NCBI RefSeq assembly: GCF_012922555.1
Contig: NZ_WIPK01000017.1
Coordinates: forward strand, 1-45,597
Direction: 5' to 3'
DNA length: 45,597 nucleotides
Origin: Paraclostridium dentum
Lineage (GTDB): Bacteria > Bacillota > Clostridia > Peptostreptococcales > Peptostreptococcaceae
Below are positions 1 to 8,329 of the stretch, in pieces. Made by a program: the position numbers and the translations under genes. The stretch's first letter is position 1; each line of letters starts with the position of its first letter. A model generated the notes under the pieces. It was not told the origin of the DNA. It saw only the letters and a list, made by a program, of their open reading frames with translations, and made no database searches.

Positions 1-98
1 GCTTGGTTGTTTGTGTTTAATTCTTTAAAAAAGAATTTTTATAATTAACCTACTGTTTAATTTTCAAAGTTCTTAATCCATGCTCTCTTGAGCACATG
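1..98 (-). other. rRNA operon leader region (partial)
   Basis: On the minus strand this stretch follows the promoter at 103-131 and runs off the left edge. It contains the block GAACTTTGAAAATTAAACAG (minus strand, 61-80 region), which resembles the antitermination-type leader sequence found before 16S rRNA genes in clostridia, then an AT-rich hairpin around AATTCTTTTTTAAAGAATT. No rRNA sequence is inside the window, so assignment to an rRNA operon rests on the promoter strength and this leader block. Confidence 0.6.
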
Positions 99-102
99 TA
101 TA

Positions 103-131
103 ATAATATCATCCTTTTTTTTTGAAGTCAA
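103..131 (-). promoter_or_regulatory. strong sigma-A promoter, probable rrn promoter
   Basis: On the minus strand there is TTGACT (126-131), a 17-bp spacer containing nine A residues, and TATTAT (103-108). The promoter points out of the window's left edge into an rRNA-type leader. It sits only 20 bp past the stop codon of the glucosaminidase gene. Confidence 0.7.
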
Positions 132-151
132 CACTTTTTTATATTTTTTTA

Positions 152-805
152 TTAATCTATTAAATTTAAGTTATATCTTTCTATTAAATCTATTAGCATA
201 TCTGCATATATAGCTTCCCCTTGTTCATTTTTTTTAGTGCTATAACCTGCATCTTCTAACGCTTGAGCTTGTGATTTATAATCTTTTCCTTTAAACAAAC
301 CATGTTCTGCATATCTTGGATTTTCTTTTAAAAACTTTGCATGATCTCTTATCGAATCATTTAATGAGTTGTATTTTCTGAATTTAGCCATTACTTCATC
401 ACTATAATTTTCTGATGTTGCTACTTCTACATTCTCACCTTTCCATCTTTCATCCGCTTTTATTCCAAATAAATTATTACTGATTTTTGTTAATTCTGAT
501 TGCCCCCAACCAGATTCAAGTATAGCCTGAGATATAGTTATAGATGGCAATACGCCATATTCCTTATAACTGCTTTCAGCTTCTTTTTCAATATCTTTAA
601 TAAACTTTATTTTTTCCTCTTCGATCTTCAATGACTCTATTTTAGCTATTTTTTTTTCGTAATTTTTATTTTCATATACAGTGTATATTCCTCCAACAAC
701 AAATGATAAAACTAAAATCAAACTAAGACTTTGAAGCAACTCTTTATTTTTTTTATTATTAATCTTAAATTTTCTTCTAAAGTTTCTCTTTTTTCTTATC
801 CCCAT
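152..805 (-). CDS. membrane-anchored glucosaminidase (GH73), peptidoglycan hydrolase
   Basis: This 217-residue protein has a very basic N-terminus, one membrane segment at about residues 24-44, a charged stretch at 47-80 that is probably coiled, and a glucosaminidase (GH73, FlgJ/LytG-like) domain to the end. The motif AILESGWGQS holds the likely catalytic glutamate E97, followed by NNLFGIKADERWKG, typical of the fold. It probably cleaves GlcNAc-MurNAc bonds in peptidoglycan at the outer face of the membrane. The ATG at 805 is preferred over an in-frame GTG at 817 because GGAGGG lies 5 nt upstream of the ATG and overlaps the GTG. It follows the potD terminator and is probably transcribed alone. 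Confidence 0.85.
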   Translation of the reverse strand: MGIRKKRNFRRKFKINNKKNKELLQSLSLILVLSFVVGGIYTVYENKNYEKKIAKIESLKIEEEKIKFIKDIEKEAESSYKEYGVLPSITISQAILESGWGQSELTKISNNLFGIKADERWKGENVEVATSENYSDEVMAKFRKYNSLNDSIRDHAKFLKENPRYAEHGLFKGKDYKSQAQALEDAGYSTKKNEQGEAIYADMLIDLIERYNLNLID

Positions 806-880
806 ACTACCCTCCACTTTCTAATTTATATTATAATATCATCTTGTAAACTTTTATATGCTAATTTACGCAAAAAAATA

Positions 881-909
881 AAAAAGCTCATTCAAATGAG
901 CTTTTTTTA
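881..909 (-). terminator. intrinsic terminator after potD
   Basis: Stem AGCTCAT (885-891) and ATGAGCT (896-902) with loop TCAA, followed on the minus strand by a run of T residues. The potD stop codon (907-909) overlaps the A-tract on the other side. Confidence 0.85.
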
Positions 910-1953
910 TTTAGACTTCAGCTTTATCCAAGCTTCGTCGTATAATCTTAATTTGTTCCCTAAATCAATAAATGTTTCAGTCTTATCCATAACAGATTTA
1001 GGCGGATATGCAACAGGATTCGAAGTTACATCTTTATCTAATAACTTTAAAGCTCCTTCATTAGGAGTTGAATATCCTATATATTCAGCATTCATCTTCG
1101 CAATTTCAGGATCTAATAAAAAGTTTATAAACATTTCAGCTTCCTTTTTATTTTGTGCACTTTTAGGTATTGCCATTGCATCTACCCATTTATTTGTACC
1201 TTCTTTAGGTATTGCGTAAGCTAAATTAGGATTTTCTTCCATTAAAGTCACTGCATCTCCTGAGTAAGCAATCCCCATAGCTACTTCTTCGCCTAGAAGT
1301 CTATCTTTACCTTCATCATTTACATATGCTAATACTAAGCCTTTTTGTTTCATTAACTCTTTCATTGCTTCATTTATTTCTTTAGGATTAGTTGTATTCA
1401 TGCTGTAGCCTAATCTTTTTAATGATATTCCCATAGTATCTCTAACTGAGTCGAACATCATTATATTCCCTTTATATTTAGGGTTCCAAAGTATATCCCA
1501 ACTATCAACCGGTTCTTTAACCATTTTTTTATTATATAATATACCAAAAGTTCCCCACATATATGGAACACTATATTCATTAGTTTCATCATATATAGGA
1601 TTTAAAAAGCTTTTGTCTATATACTTCATATTTGGTATATTTTTAAAATCTATTTTTTGAAGAAGTCCTTCACTTTTCATTTTTTCCACCATATAGTCAG
1701 ATGGGAATATTAAATCATAATTAGTACTTCCACTTTTAACTTTTTGATACATCATTTCATTAGTATCATAAGTTTCATACTGTACATCAATTCCTGTTTT
1801 TTCTTCAAACAAAGTTATTATATTTTCATCTATATAATCTCCGACATTATATACATTCAAAACTTTTTTGGAATCTGTAGCACCACATCCAGTAAGCATA
1901 GTTGAAACCATTAAACCTATAGTAATTAAAATTGATATTTTTCTTAATTTCAT
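907..1953 (-). CDS. potD: spermidine/putrescine-binding lipoprotein PotD
   Basis: This is a 348-residue extracellular solute-binding protein. The signal peptide ends in the lipobox LTGC with the lipidated Cys at residue 23. Family features include the early segment NVYNVGDYIDENIITLFEEKTGI and the aromatic-rich YMWGTFGILYNKK, both typical of PotD/PotF-type polyamine-binding proteins. It delivers spermidine or putrescine to the PotBC permease. It is the last gene of xre-potABCD, 2 bp after potC, and ends in a strong terminator. Length matches the family. Which polyamine is preferred cannot be told from sequence alone. Confidence 0.92.
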   Translation of the reverse strand: MKLRKISILITIGLMVSTMLTGCGATDSKKVLNVYNVGDYIDENIITLFEEKTGIDVQYETYDTNEMMYQKVKSGSTNYDLIFPSDYMVEKMKSEGLLQKIDFKNIPNMKYIDKSFLNPIYDETNEYSVPYMWGTFGILYNKKMVKEPVDSWDILWNPKYKGNIMMFDSVRDTMGISLKRLGYSMNTTNPKEINEAMKELMKQKGLVLAYVNDEGKDRLLGEEVAMGIAYSGDAVTLMEENPNLAYAIPKEGTNKWVDAMAIPKSAQNKKEAEMFINFLLDPEIAKMNAEYIGYSTPNEGALKLLDKDVTSNPVAYPPKSVMDKTETFIDLGNKLRLYDEAWIKLKSK

Positions 1954-1955
1954 AA

Positions 1956-2696
1956 TTATTTATCACTCCTTACTATAGATTGTTTCTTATTAGATATTAA
2001 AAGTAAAATTAATACAACTGTAAACATTATTGTAGATAGTGCATTAATTTCAGGTTTTATTCCTCTTCTTGCCATACCATATATTTCTATAGATAAGTTA
2101 CTAACTCCATTTCCAGTATTAAAGAAACTTATTATAAAGTCATCTATAGACATTGTAAACGCAATTAAAAATCCAGATATTATACCTGGTTTTATCTGAG
2201 GTAAAACAACTTTTCTTAAAGCATACATAGGTGTTGCTCCTAAATCCATAGCAGCCTCTTCTATATTTTGAGGAAGTTGCTTTATTTTAGGAAGCACTGA
2301 TAGTATTACATAAGGAATACTAAACATTATGTGAGATAGTAACATAGTCGTAAATCCAAATTCTAATTTTAAAAATACATATAAACTCATCAATGCTACT
2401 GCTGTAACTATATCTGGATTTAATACTGGAAGATAGTTTATATTAAGTATTAACTTTCTTCTTTTACCTCTCATTTTATGTATTCCTATAGCACTTATAG
2501 TTCCTACTATTGTAGCTATTATAGATGAAATTATAGCTACTAACAAAGTATAATATAACGCATTCATTATACTCTCATTATGAATAAGTTGCTTATACCA
2601 CTTAAATGTAAATCCATTCCAGTGGGCCATAGATTTAGAATCATTAAATGAAAATACTGCTAGCGCCATTATTGGTGCATATAGAAATAAAAACAC
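1956..2696 (-). CDS. potC: spermidine/putrescine ABC transporter permease PotC
   Basis: This is an inner-membrane permease with about six membrane segments and the EAA loop motif EEAAMDLGATPMYALRKVVL that docks with PotA. The first canonical start codon is GTG at 2696, but it has no ribosome-binding site and would remove the first half of the first membrane helix. The frame is open upstream and encodes LKKLASNIYLTL, which looks like the normal PotC N-terminus, back to two ATT codons at 2733-2738. These ATT codons lie just after AAGGCGGTG, a near-perfect Shine-Dalgarno inside the end of potB. An ATT start at 2738 or 2735 is therefore plausible, overlapping potB. Coordinates given use the canonical GTG. 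Confidence 0.88.
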   Translation of the reverse strand: MFLFLYAPIMALAVFSFNDSKSMAHWNGFTFKWYKQLIHNESIMNALYYTLLVAIISSIIATIVGTISAIGIHKMRGKRRKLILNINYLPVLNPDIVTAVALMSLYVFLKLEFGFTTMLLSHIMFSIPYVILSVLPKIKQLPQNIEEAAMDLGATPMYALRKVVLPQIKPGIISGFLIAFTMSIDDFIISFFNTGNGVSNLSIEIYGMARRGIKPEINALSTIMFTVVLILLLISNKKQSIVRSDK

Positions 2697-2728
2697 TAAT
2701 GTTAAGTAAATATTCGATGCTAATTTCT

Positions 2729-3568
2729 TTAAAATAATAACCCACCGCCTTCCTTATCACTGTCATCTTCAAATCTTGACATAACTGCCATAGATATTAA
2801 TATTACAATCATCATAAATATCGATATCGCAGATCCAAAGTTCCAATCTCCAACTACTGTAAATTGTTGCTCTATTAAGTCTCCTAGTAACATAAATTTA
2901 CCTCCACCTAATAATCTTGAGATAGCAAATGTAGTTACAGCTGGCATAAATACCATAGTTATTCCTGAAATAACTCCAGGTACACTAAGTGGGAATATAA
3001 CTTTAGTGAAAACTTGGAAGCTATTAGCTCCTAAGTCTCTAGCTGCATTAATTAAATCATTATCCATTTTTGATAATGATGTGTATATTGGTAGTACCAT
3101 AAATGGTAAAAAGTTATATACCATTCCAAGTAATATTGCAAAGTTAGTATAAAGTAATGTAACAGGCTCTATTCCAAATAATCCTAAGAATGAATTTAAT
3201 ATTCCATTTTTACCTAAAATAGCAACCCATGCATATGTTCTTAAAAGGAAGTTCATCCACATTGGAAGTATGAATAATAATATTAAAGTATTTCTTTTGC
3301 TTATATGTGCCTTAGAAATTATATATGCAACTGGATATCCAACTAATAAACATATTATTGTTGATGATCCAGCTAAAACTATAGATCTTAAAAATACTTT
3401 TAAGTATATAGGGTTAATTAATCTTTTATAATTTTCTAAAGAAAATATTAGCTTATCTCCATTTTCAACTGTAAAACTGAAAACCAGCACAAGAATTAAA
3501 GGAACTACTATAAATAGTGCACTCCATATTATATAAGGGTAAGCAAGAATTGATTTATTTTTCTTCAT
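2729..3568 (-). CDS. potB: spermidine/putrescine ABC transporter permease PotB
   Basis: This 279-residue membrane protein has about six membrane segments and the EAA-type motif INAARDLGANSFQVFTKVIF that contacts the ATPase. It pairs with PotC to form the polyamine channel. It starts 3 bp after the potA stop, which supports translational coupling. Its last codons carry the putative ribosome-binding site of potC. Length and order match potABCD operons of clostridia. Confidence 0.92.
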   Translation of the reverse strand: MKKNKSILAYPYIIWSALFIVVPLILVLVFSFTVENGDKLIFSLENYKRLINPIYLKVFLRSIVLAGSSTIICLLVGYPVAYIISKAHISKRNTLILLFILPMWMNFLLRTYAWVAILGKNGILNSFLGLFGIEPVTLLYTNFAILLGMVYNFLPFMVLPIYTSLSKMDNDLINAARDLGANSFQVFTKVIFPLSVPGVISGITMVFMPAVTTFAISRLLGGGKFMLLGDLIEQQFTVVGDWNFGSAISIFMMIVILISMAVMSRFEDDSDKEGGGLLF

Positions 3569-3571
3569 AAT

Positions 3572-4615
3572 CTATTCGCTCACTTTTCTCATTATATGGA
3601 TATCTTCTGGATATATATCTAACCCTAATTCACTTCCAACTTGTGCACTTTGTGTATTATGTAGTATCCACATTCTTCCGTTTTCATTAACTTCAATTTC
3701 ATAGTGAACACCTTTAAATAATACTGATGTAACTTTTCCTTTTAACATTCCTTTTTCTGGTTCAACCATTTTTACATCTTCCGGTCTTATCACAACTTCA
3801 ATATTTTCATTTTTTTCAAAGTCTTTATCTACACACTTGAATTTCTTTCCACAGAATTCTACTAAATAGTCTTCTAACATAATTCCATCAAATATATTAC
3901 TTTCACCTATAAATCTAGCAACAAATGAATTTTCTGGCTCATTGTATATATCTTGAGGAGTTCCCATTTGTTGAATTTTACCTTTATTCATAACAATTAT
4001 TTTATCCGACATAGTTAAAGCCTCTTCTTGGTCATGAGTTACAAAAATAAATGTTATTCCTAATTTTTTTTGTATTTTTTTTAATTCCATTTGCATTTCT
4101 TTTCTTAATTTTAAATCTAATGCTCCTAAAGGTTCATCTAGTAATAAAACTTTAGGCTCATTTACTAATGCTCTAGCTATAGCTACCCTTTGCTGTTGTC
4201 CTCCACTTAGCGATTCTACTTGTCTTCTTTCAAAACCATCAAGTGCAACTAATTTAAGCATTTCTTTTACTTTTTTATCTATTTCGTCTTTAGGTAGTTT
4301 TTTTATTTTAAGACCAAAAGCTATATTTTCATATATATTCATGTGAGGAAATAAAGCGTATTTTTGGAATACTGTATTTATTTGTCTTTCGTGAGGTGGT
4401 ATATCTGTGATATCACGTTCTTCAAATAATACCTTACCTTCATCAGCGTACTCAAATCCAGCTATTATCTTAAGCGTTGTAGTTTTTCCACATCCACTTG
4501 GTCCTAATAATGTTAAAAATTCATTTTTCTTAATGTCTAAACTCAAGTTATCTAAAACTTGATTGTCATCATATCTTTTAGATAGATTTTTTAATTCTAT
4601 TATGTTTTCTAACAA
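3572..4615 (-). CDS. potA: spermidine/putrescine ABC transporter ATPase PotA
   Basis: This ABC ATPase energises PotBC. It has the Walker A motif GPSGCGKTT at about residues 38-46, signature LSGGQQQR near 134-141, Walker B LLLDEP, and a C-terminal TOBE-like regulatory domain from about residue 235. An in-frame GTG at 4624 exists, but it lies inside the Shine-Dalgarno AGAGGTGAT. The TTG at 4615 is 7 nt after GAGG and gives the usual N-terminus, so it is preferred (347 residues). The gene follows the xre-cupin regulator by about 18 bp. Confidence 0.92.
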   Translation of the reverse strand: MLENIIELKNLSKRYDDNQVLDNLSLDIKKNEFLTLLGPSGCGKTTTLKIIAGFEYADEGKVLFEERDITDIPPHERQINTVFQKYALFPHMNIYENIAFGLKIKKLPKDEIDKKVKEMLKLVALDGFERRQVESLSGGQQQRVAIARALVNEPKVLLLDEPLGALDLKLRKEMQMELKKIQKKLGITFIFVTHDQEEALTMSDKIIVMNKGKIQQMGTPQDIYNEPENSFVARFIGESNIFDGIMLEDYLVEFCGKKFKCVDKDFEKNENIEVVIRPEDVKMVEPEKGMLKGKVTSVLFKGVHYEIEVNENGRMWILHNTQSAQVGSELGLDIYPEDIHIMRKVSE

Positions 4616-4633
4616 ATATATCACCTCTTTCTC

Positions 4634-5173
4634 TTAAAATGATGGTGGTGTACTCACCCATATAACCTTAGCTTCTGTTTTCCCAGCATTTGATATATAA
4701 TGATTTGCTCTAGGCTTAAAGTAAAAACTCTCGCCTTTTCTAACTTTATTCTTCTTATCTCCTATGTGTAAGTAAATTGAACCGGCTAATACATAACCAA
4801 ATTCTTCTCCTTCATGAGGCTTTTCTTCTTTATATTGACCTCCTGGAGATAAAGATATTAATATTGGCTCCATTTCATTTTTCTGAGAGTTTGGAACCAA
4901 CCACTTAAATGTATATTTTAATTCTTCATCCTCAGTTTCAAACATATCTTCTTTTGAAAAACAAATTTTTTCATTATCCATTTCATTAAAAAATTCTTTT
5001 AAGTTCGTTCCCAAAATTTCTAATATATCTATAAGTGTAGCTATGGATGGTGATGTTAAATTGTTTTCTAATTGAGATATAAATCCCTTAGAAAGTTCAC
5101 ATCTATTTGCTAACTCTTCTTGTGTTAACTGTTTTTCTATTCTTAATCGTTTAATTTTTTCACCTATATCCAT
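4634..5173 (-). CDS. XRE-family regulator with cupin domain, likely polyamine-responsive
   Basis: The 179-residue protein has a helix-turn-helix of the XRE type at about residues 4-58 (IKRLRIEKQLTQEELANRCE, SKGFISQLE) and a C-terminal cupin at about 105-175 (KPHEGEEFGYVLAGSIYLHIGDKK). PuuR-type proteins of this build sense small metabolites and repress polyamine or amino-acid genes. It is first in the operon with potABCD, so it probably controls polyamine uptake and its own synthesis. A dyad at 5212-5232 between its promoter and its start is the likely operator. ATG at 5173 follows AGGAGGTG. Confidence 0.85.
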   Translation of the reverse strand: MDIGEKIKRLRIEKQLTQEELANRCELSKGFISQLENNLTSPSIATLIDILEILGTNLKEFFNEMDNEKICFSKEDMFETEDEELKYTFKWLVPNSQKNEMEPILISLSPGGQYKEEKPHEGEEFGYVLAGSIYLHIGDKKNKVRKGESFYFKPRANHYISNAGKTEAKVIWVSTPPSF

Positions 5174-5211
5174 GGTCCACCTCCTATTTTAAATCATTTT
5201 TACTAAACCTT

Positions 5212-5232
5212 TTGTTTAAAATTTCTAAACAA
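5212..5232. promoter_or_regulatory. putative operator of the pot operon
   Basis: A perfect inverted repeat TTGTTTA (5212-5218) and TAAACAA (5226-5232) with a 7-bp spacer lies just downstream of the promoter -10 at 5241. This is a suitable roadblock or repressor site for the neighbouring XRE-cupin protein. Binding is inferred. Confidence 0.5.
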
Positions 5233-5240
5233 CAAGACAT

Positions 5241-5269
5241 ATTATATAAAATTAAGCTACAAATTTCAA
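5241..5269 (-). promoter_or_regulatory. promoter of xre-potABCD
   Basis: On the minus strand TTGAAA (5264-5269), a 17-bp spacer and TATAAT (5241-5246). The start would lie about 60 bp before the regulator gene. Confidence 0.7.
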
Positions 5270-5446
5270 TACTTTTTCGAATATTTTTTTATATTAATTT
5301 TCACTTTAAACCCCAGTGTTTTTAAGGATTTGTAGATTTAGCATTTATTTTAGTTTATATTAATATTCATAAAGTTTAGTATGCCTAATTATATTTTTTT
5401 TATTATATTTTGCTATTTTATTCCTAATTTTAGTTTATAAAATACA
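5270..5446. other. AT-rich intergenic spacer
   Basis: Together with its flanks this forms a gene-free stretch of just over 300 bp (5174-5480). Apart from the pot promoter and operator on one side and the nagB terminator on the other, I see no open frame with a ribosome-binding site and no convincing RNA structure. Confidence 0.5.
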
Positions 5447-5472
5447 AATAACCTGCTGTTTAGCAGGCTATT
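5447..5472 (-). terminator. intrinsic terminator after nagB
   Basis: Stem CCTGCT (5452-5457) and AGCAGG (5462-5467) extended by AT pairs on both sides, loop GTTT, with a T-rich tail on the minus strand. Confidence 0.75.
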
Positions 5473-5480
5473 TATACAAT

Positions 5481-6230
5481 TTATATTAATTTATAGTCTT
5501 CCTCTTTTAACTTACTTGCCGCACCTTCATCTAAAATTAATATTGTATCTCTATGAAGCTGAAGTATAGATGATGGAACTTGAGGAGTTATGTCTCCATA
5601 TACAGTATTGTGTATAGCCTCAGCTTTACCTTCTCCTGATGCCAACAAAATTATCTTTTTAGATTTAAATATAGAGCCAATTCCCATAGTTACTGCTTTT
5701 TTAGGAACTTCATCTATAGATTCAAAGAATCTTGCATTTGCCTCTATAGTAGATTCTTTTAAGTCAACTAAGTTTGTTCCTTTTACAAATACATTCGATG
5801 GTTCATTGAATCCTATGTGTGCGTTAAGTCCTATACCTAAAACCTGTATATCTATTCCTCCAATATTTTTGATAGAATCATCATATTGTTTACATTCAAG
5901 TTTTATATCCTTAGTCATACCATTTGGTATATTTACATTTTCTTCCTTTATATTTATATGATTGAATAAGTTTTCATGCATAAAATGATAGTAACTTTGA
6001 TTATTCTCTCTAGGTAACTGATAATATTCATCTAAATTGAATGATTTTACCTCAGAAAAGTCTAATGTACCTTCATTATACATTTCCACTAAATTCTTAT
6101 ACATTCCTATAGGCGTACTACCTGTTGCTAGCCCTAGTATAGAATCTGATTTTAAAGTAACCTGACTTGCTATTATTTGAGCAGCTTTTTTGCTCATTTC
6201 ATCATAATTTTTACAAACTAGTATTCTCAT
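5481..6230 (-). CDS. nagB: glucosamine-6-phosphate deaminase NagB
   Basis: This cytosolic enzyme converts glucosamine 6-phosphate to fructose 6-phosphate and ammonia. It is 249 residues, the usual length for Gram-positive NagB. The substrate loop LATGSTPIG is at about 34-42. SFNLDEYY holds the likely proton-abstracting D67. GIGLNAHIGFNEP holds the active-site histidine and glutamate relay. It is the last gene of nagR-nagA-nagB, 19 bp after nagA, and should be induced when the repressor releases the operators at 8152-8179. Confidence 0.95.
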   Translation of the reverse strand: MRILVCKNYDEMSKKAAQIIASQVTLKSDSILGLATGSTPIGMYKNLVEMYNEGTLDFSEVKSFNLDEYYQLPRENNQSYYHFMHENLFNHINIKEENVNIPNGMTKDIKLECKQYDDSIKNIGGIDIQVLGIGLNAHIGFNEPSNVFVKGTNLVDLKESTIEANARFFESIDEVPKKAVTMGIGSIFKSKKIILLASGEGKAEAIHNTVYGDITPQVPSSILQLHRDTILILDEGAASKLKEEDYKLI

Positions 6231-6249
6231 ATTAACCCTCCACCTATAA

Positions 6250-7383
6250 TTAATTTCTTTTAAACACTATATTTCCATCTACAATAGTCATGTAACAATC
6301 TAATTCATTATCAAATATAGCTATATCTGCATCTTTTCCTATATCTAAGCTTCCCTTATCATTACTTATTCCTAGTGAACTAGCTGGATTTAAAGAAGCC
6401 AAATGTATCGCTTCATTTATATTTAAATTTGTATTTTTATAAAAATTCTTAACCATGTTATTTAAGCTTGAAACACTTCCTGCAAGAGATCCATTTTCTA
6501 ATCTAGCTGCTCCATCCTTAACTATTACAGCCTGGCCACCTAAACTATATGTTCCGTTTTCTAACCCTCCTGCTTCCATAGAGTCAGTTATTAATACCAC
6601 TCTTTCTTTACCTTTACTATCTAATATAAATTGGAATAGATCTTTAGTTATGTGTATAGTGTCACATATAAATTCACAATATGCATCTGTTGTCAATGCA
6701 GCTCCAACAACCCCTGGATCCCTATGATTTAAACCTGTCATCCCATTGAATGTATGAGTTATGTTGCTAGCACCTAATCGTATAGCTTCTCTAGCCTCTA
6801 TAAATGTAGCTGCACTATGACCTATAGATAAAACTATATTAGTATTACTTTTTATAGATTTTGTAAATGTAAAATCTACATCTTCTTCTGGTGCATAAGT
6901 TATAACTTTTATTACATCTTCATATTTTTTCACTAATTCATAATTAGGATTAGTTATATAGTTTCCATTTTGTGCGCCTTTGTATATTTTATTTATAAAC
7001 GGCCCTTCTAAATGAGCTCCTATAACCCTAGCTCCCTCAGTACTTCTATTCATACCTCGTCTTATAGATTCTAATGCTTTTAAAATTGATTCTTCGTCCA
7101 TTGTCATAGTAGTAGGTAAATATGACGTAACACCATGTCTTGCTACTGATTTAGATATAATATCTATAGCTTCATCTGTACCTTCCATCGTATCTTTTCC
7201 CATATTCCCATGTATATGTATATCTATTAATCCTGGAGATACTAACTTACCTTTAACATCTATAACTTCACATTCACTAGGAACTTCATCTGTTATATCT
7301 ATAATCTTTTTATCAAATACTAAAACCTTATTTTCTAACACTTCATTTCTTAATAAAATCTTTCCATTTATTATAGCTTTCAT
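6250..7383 (-). CDS. nagA: N-acetylglucosamine-6-phosphate deacetylase NagA
   Basis: This amidohydrolase (377 residues) removes acetate from GlcNAc 6-phosphate and makes the substrate of NagB. The N-terminal strand region is followed by GLIDIHIHG with metal-binding H56 and H58. GAHLEGPF carries a metal-binding glutamate, then IGHSAA, THTFNGMTGLNHRDPG and the catalytic aspartate in ITDSMEAGG. It sits between nagR and nagB with short gaps, forming one operon. Confidence 0.95.
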   Translation of the reverse strand: MKAIINGKILLRNEVLENKVLVFDKKIIDITDEVPSECEVIDVKGKLVSPGLIDIHIHGNMGKDTMEGTDEAIDIISKSVARHGVTSYLPTTMTMDEESILKALESIRRGMNRSTEGARVIGAHLEGPFINKIYKGAQNGNYITNPNYELVKKYEDVIKVITYAPEEDVDFTFTKSIKSNTNIVLSIGHSAATFIEAREAIRLGASNITHTFNGMTGLNHRDPGVVGAALTTDAYCEFICDTIHITKDLFQFILDSKGKERVVLITDSMEAGGLENGTYSLGGQAVIVKDGAARLENGSLAGSVSSLNNMVKNFYKNTNLNINEAIHLASLNPASSLGISNDKGSLDIGKDADIAIFDNELDCYMTIVDGNIVFKRN

Positions 7384-7394
7384 AATTATACCTC

Positions 7395-8129
7395 CTATGC
7401 ATTTAATGTTATTTCATATTGGTACTTATCACTTCTAAATATGGATATAGTGTACTCTACAGGTAAATCTCCCTCTGCGTACGAAGTTCTTTTAAGTTTA
7501 AGCGCTAAAGTGTTTTTGCTTTGTTTTAAAAGTTTTGATTCTTCTTCAGATAAAATCATTGGCTCTATTATCTGTTCAGCTTTTTTCATCTTATATCCAT
7601 AAACTTCATTTATTATATTGTATAAAGAGTTTCTTTCTTTTAAATCGTTTTCCAGGTTGTTGCAAATACTTTTTGGTATATAACTTATTTCAATTCCAAA
7701 AGGTTCGTTTTCAATATACCTTAACCTTTCAACTCTATATACCTTTTCATCTTCATTATTTATCTTTAAAACTTGTCTTATATACTCATCCTTTTCATTT
7801 TCCTCAAATGATAAAATATCAGTTTTTATATCCATACCCTTATTCTTCATAACCTCGGTAAATCCTTGCATACTAGAAAATCTATTTTTTTCTTTTTGGG
7901 CAGAAACGAAAGTTCCTTTTCCTTGAACTCTATATAAAAATCCTTCATTTACCAAATTAACTATAGCTTTGTTTACTGTCATTCTACTTACATTTTGAAT
8001 ATTACAAAGTTCTCTTTCTGGAATTATAGAATCCCCTGGTTTAAGATCACCTAAATCAATCATTTCCCTTATTATTTTCATAAGTTGTATATGTAAAGGG
8101 ATATCAATATTCTTATTCACTAACTTCAT
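7395..8129 (-). CDS. nagR: GntR/HutC-family repressor of GlcNAc use (NagR-like)
   Basis: The 244-residue protein has an N-terminal winged helix-turn-helix (residues about 8-75, including GDSIIPERELC and VSRMTVNKAI) and a C-terminal UTRA ligand domain. First in the operon with nagA and nagB, it probably binds GlcNAc- or GlcN-6-phosphate and controls this operon. An upstream in-frame ATG at 8180 lies inside the operator region without a ribosome site. The ATG at 8129 follows GAGTGGTGG and gives the standard N-terminus. The gene symbol is assigned by context and family. Confidence 0.85.
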   Translation of the reverse strand: MKLVNKNIDIPLHIQLMKIIREMIDLGDLKPGDSIIPERELCNIQNVSRMTVNKAIVNLVNEGFLYRVQGKGTFVSAQKEKNRFSSMQGFTEVMKNKGMDIKTDILSFEENEKDEYIRQVLKINNEDEKVYRVERLRYIENEPFGIEISYIPKSICNNLENDLKERNSLYNIINEVYGYKMKKAEQIIEPMILSEEESKLLKQSKNTLALKLKRTSYAEGDLPVEYTISIFRSDKYQYEITLNA

Positions 8130-8151
8130 ATAAACCACCACTCTTTTTATA

Positions 8152-8179
8152 TGGTATATACCAATTTTGGTATATACCA
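8152..8179. promoter_or_regulatory. tandem NagR-type operators
   Basis: Two identical 12-bp palindromes TGGTATATACCA occupy 8152-8163 and 8168-8179, with centres 16 bp apart. They resemble the dre sites bound by DasR/NagR regulators (T-GGT-TA-ACCA pattern). They lie immediately downstream of the -10 box, where repressor binding would block transcription of nagR-nagA-nagB. Confidence 0.75.
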
Positions 8180-8208
8180 ATTATACTATTTTTATTGTGG
8201 AACTTCAA
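8180..8208 (-). promoter_or_regulatory. promoter of nagR-nagA-nagB
   Basis: On the minus strand TTGAAG (8203-8208), a 17-bp spacer and TATAAT (8180-8185), directly adjoining the tandem operators. Confidence 0.7.
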
Positions 8209-8329
8209 TAGAATATACATTTTCTTTTTTTAATTTAGTTATTTTATATTTTATTTATAAGATACCCATAAATATGGTATTATAATAGAATATGTAATTT
8301 TTAATATAAAATTAAAGAGGTGAACGTAC

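Noticed and set aside
2697-2760. Frameshift or truncation in potC
   Set aside because: The upstream frame is open and encodes the expected N-terminus; only the canonical start codon is missing, so a rare start is a better explanation than a broken gene.
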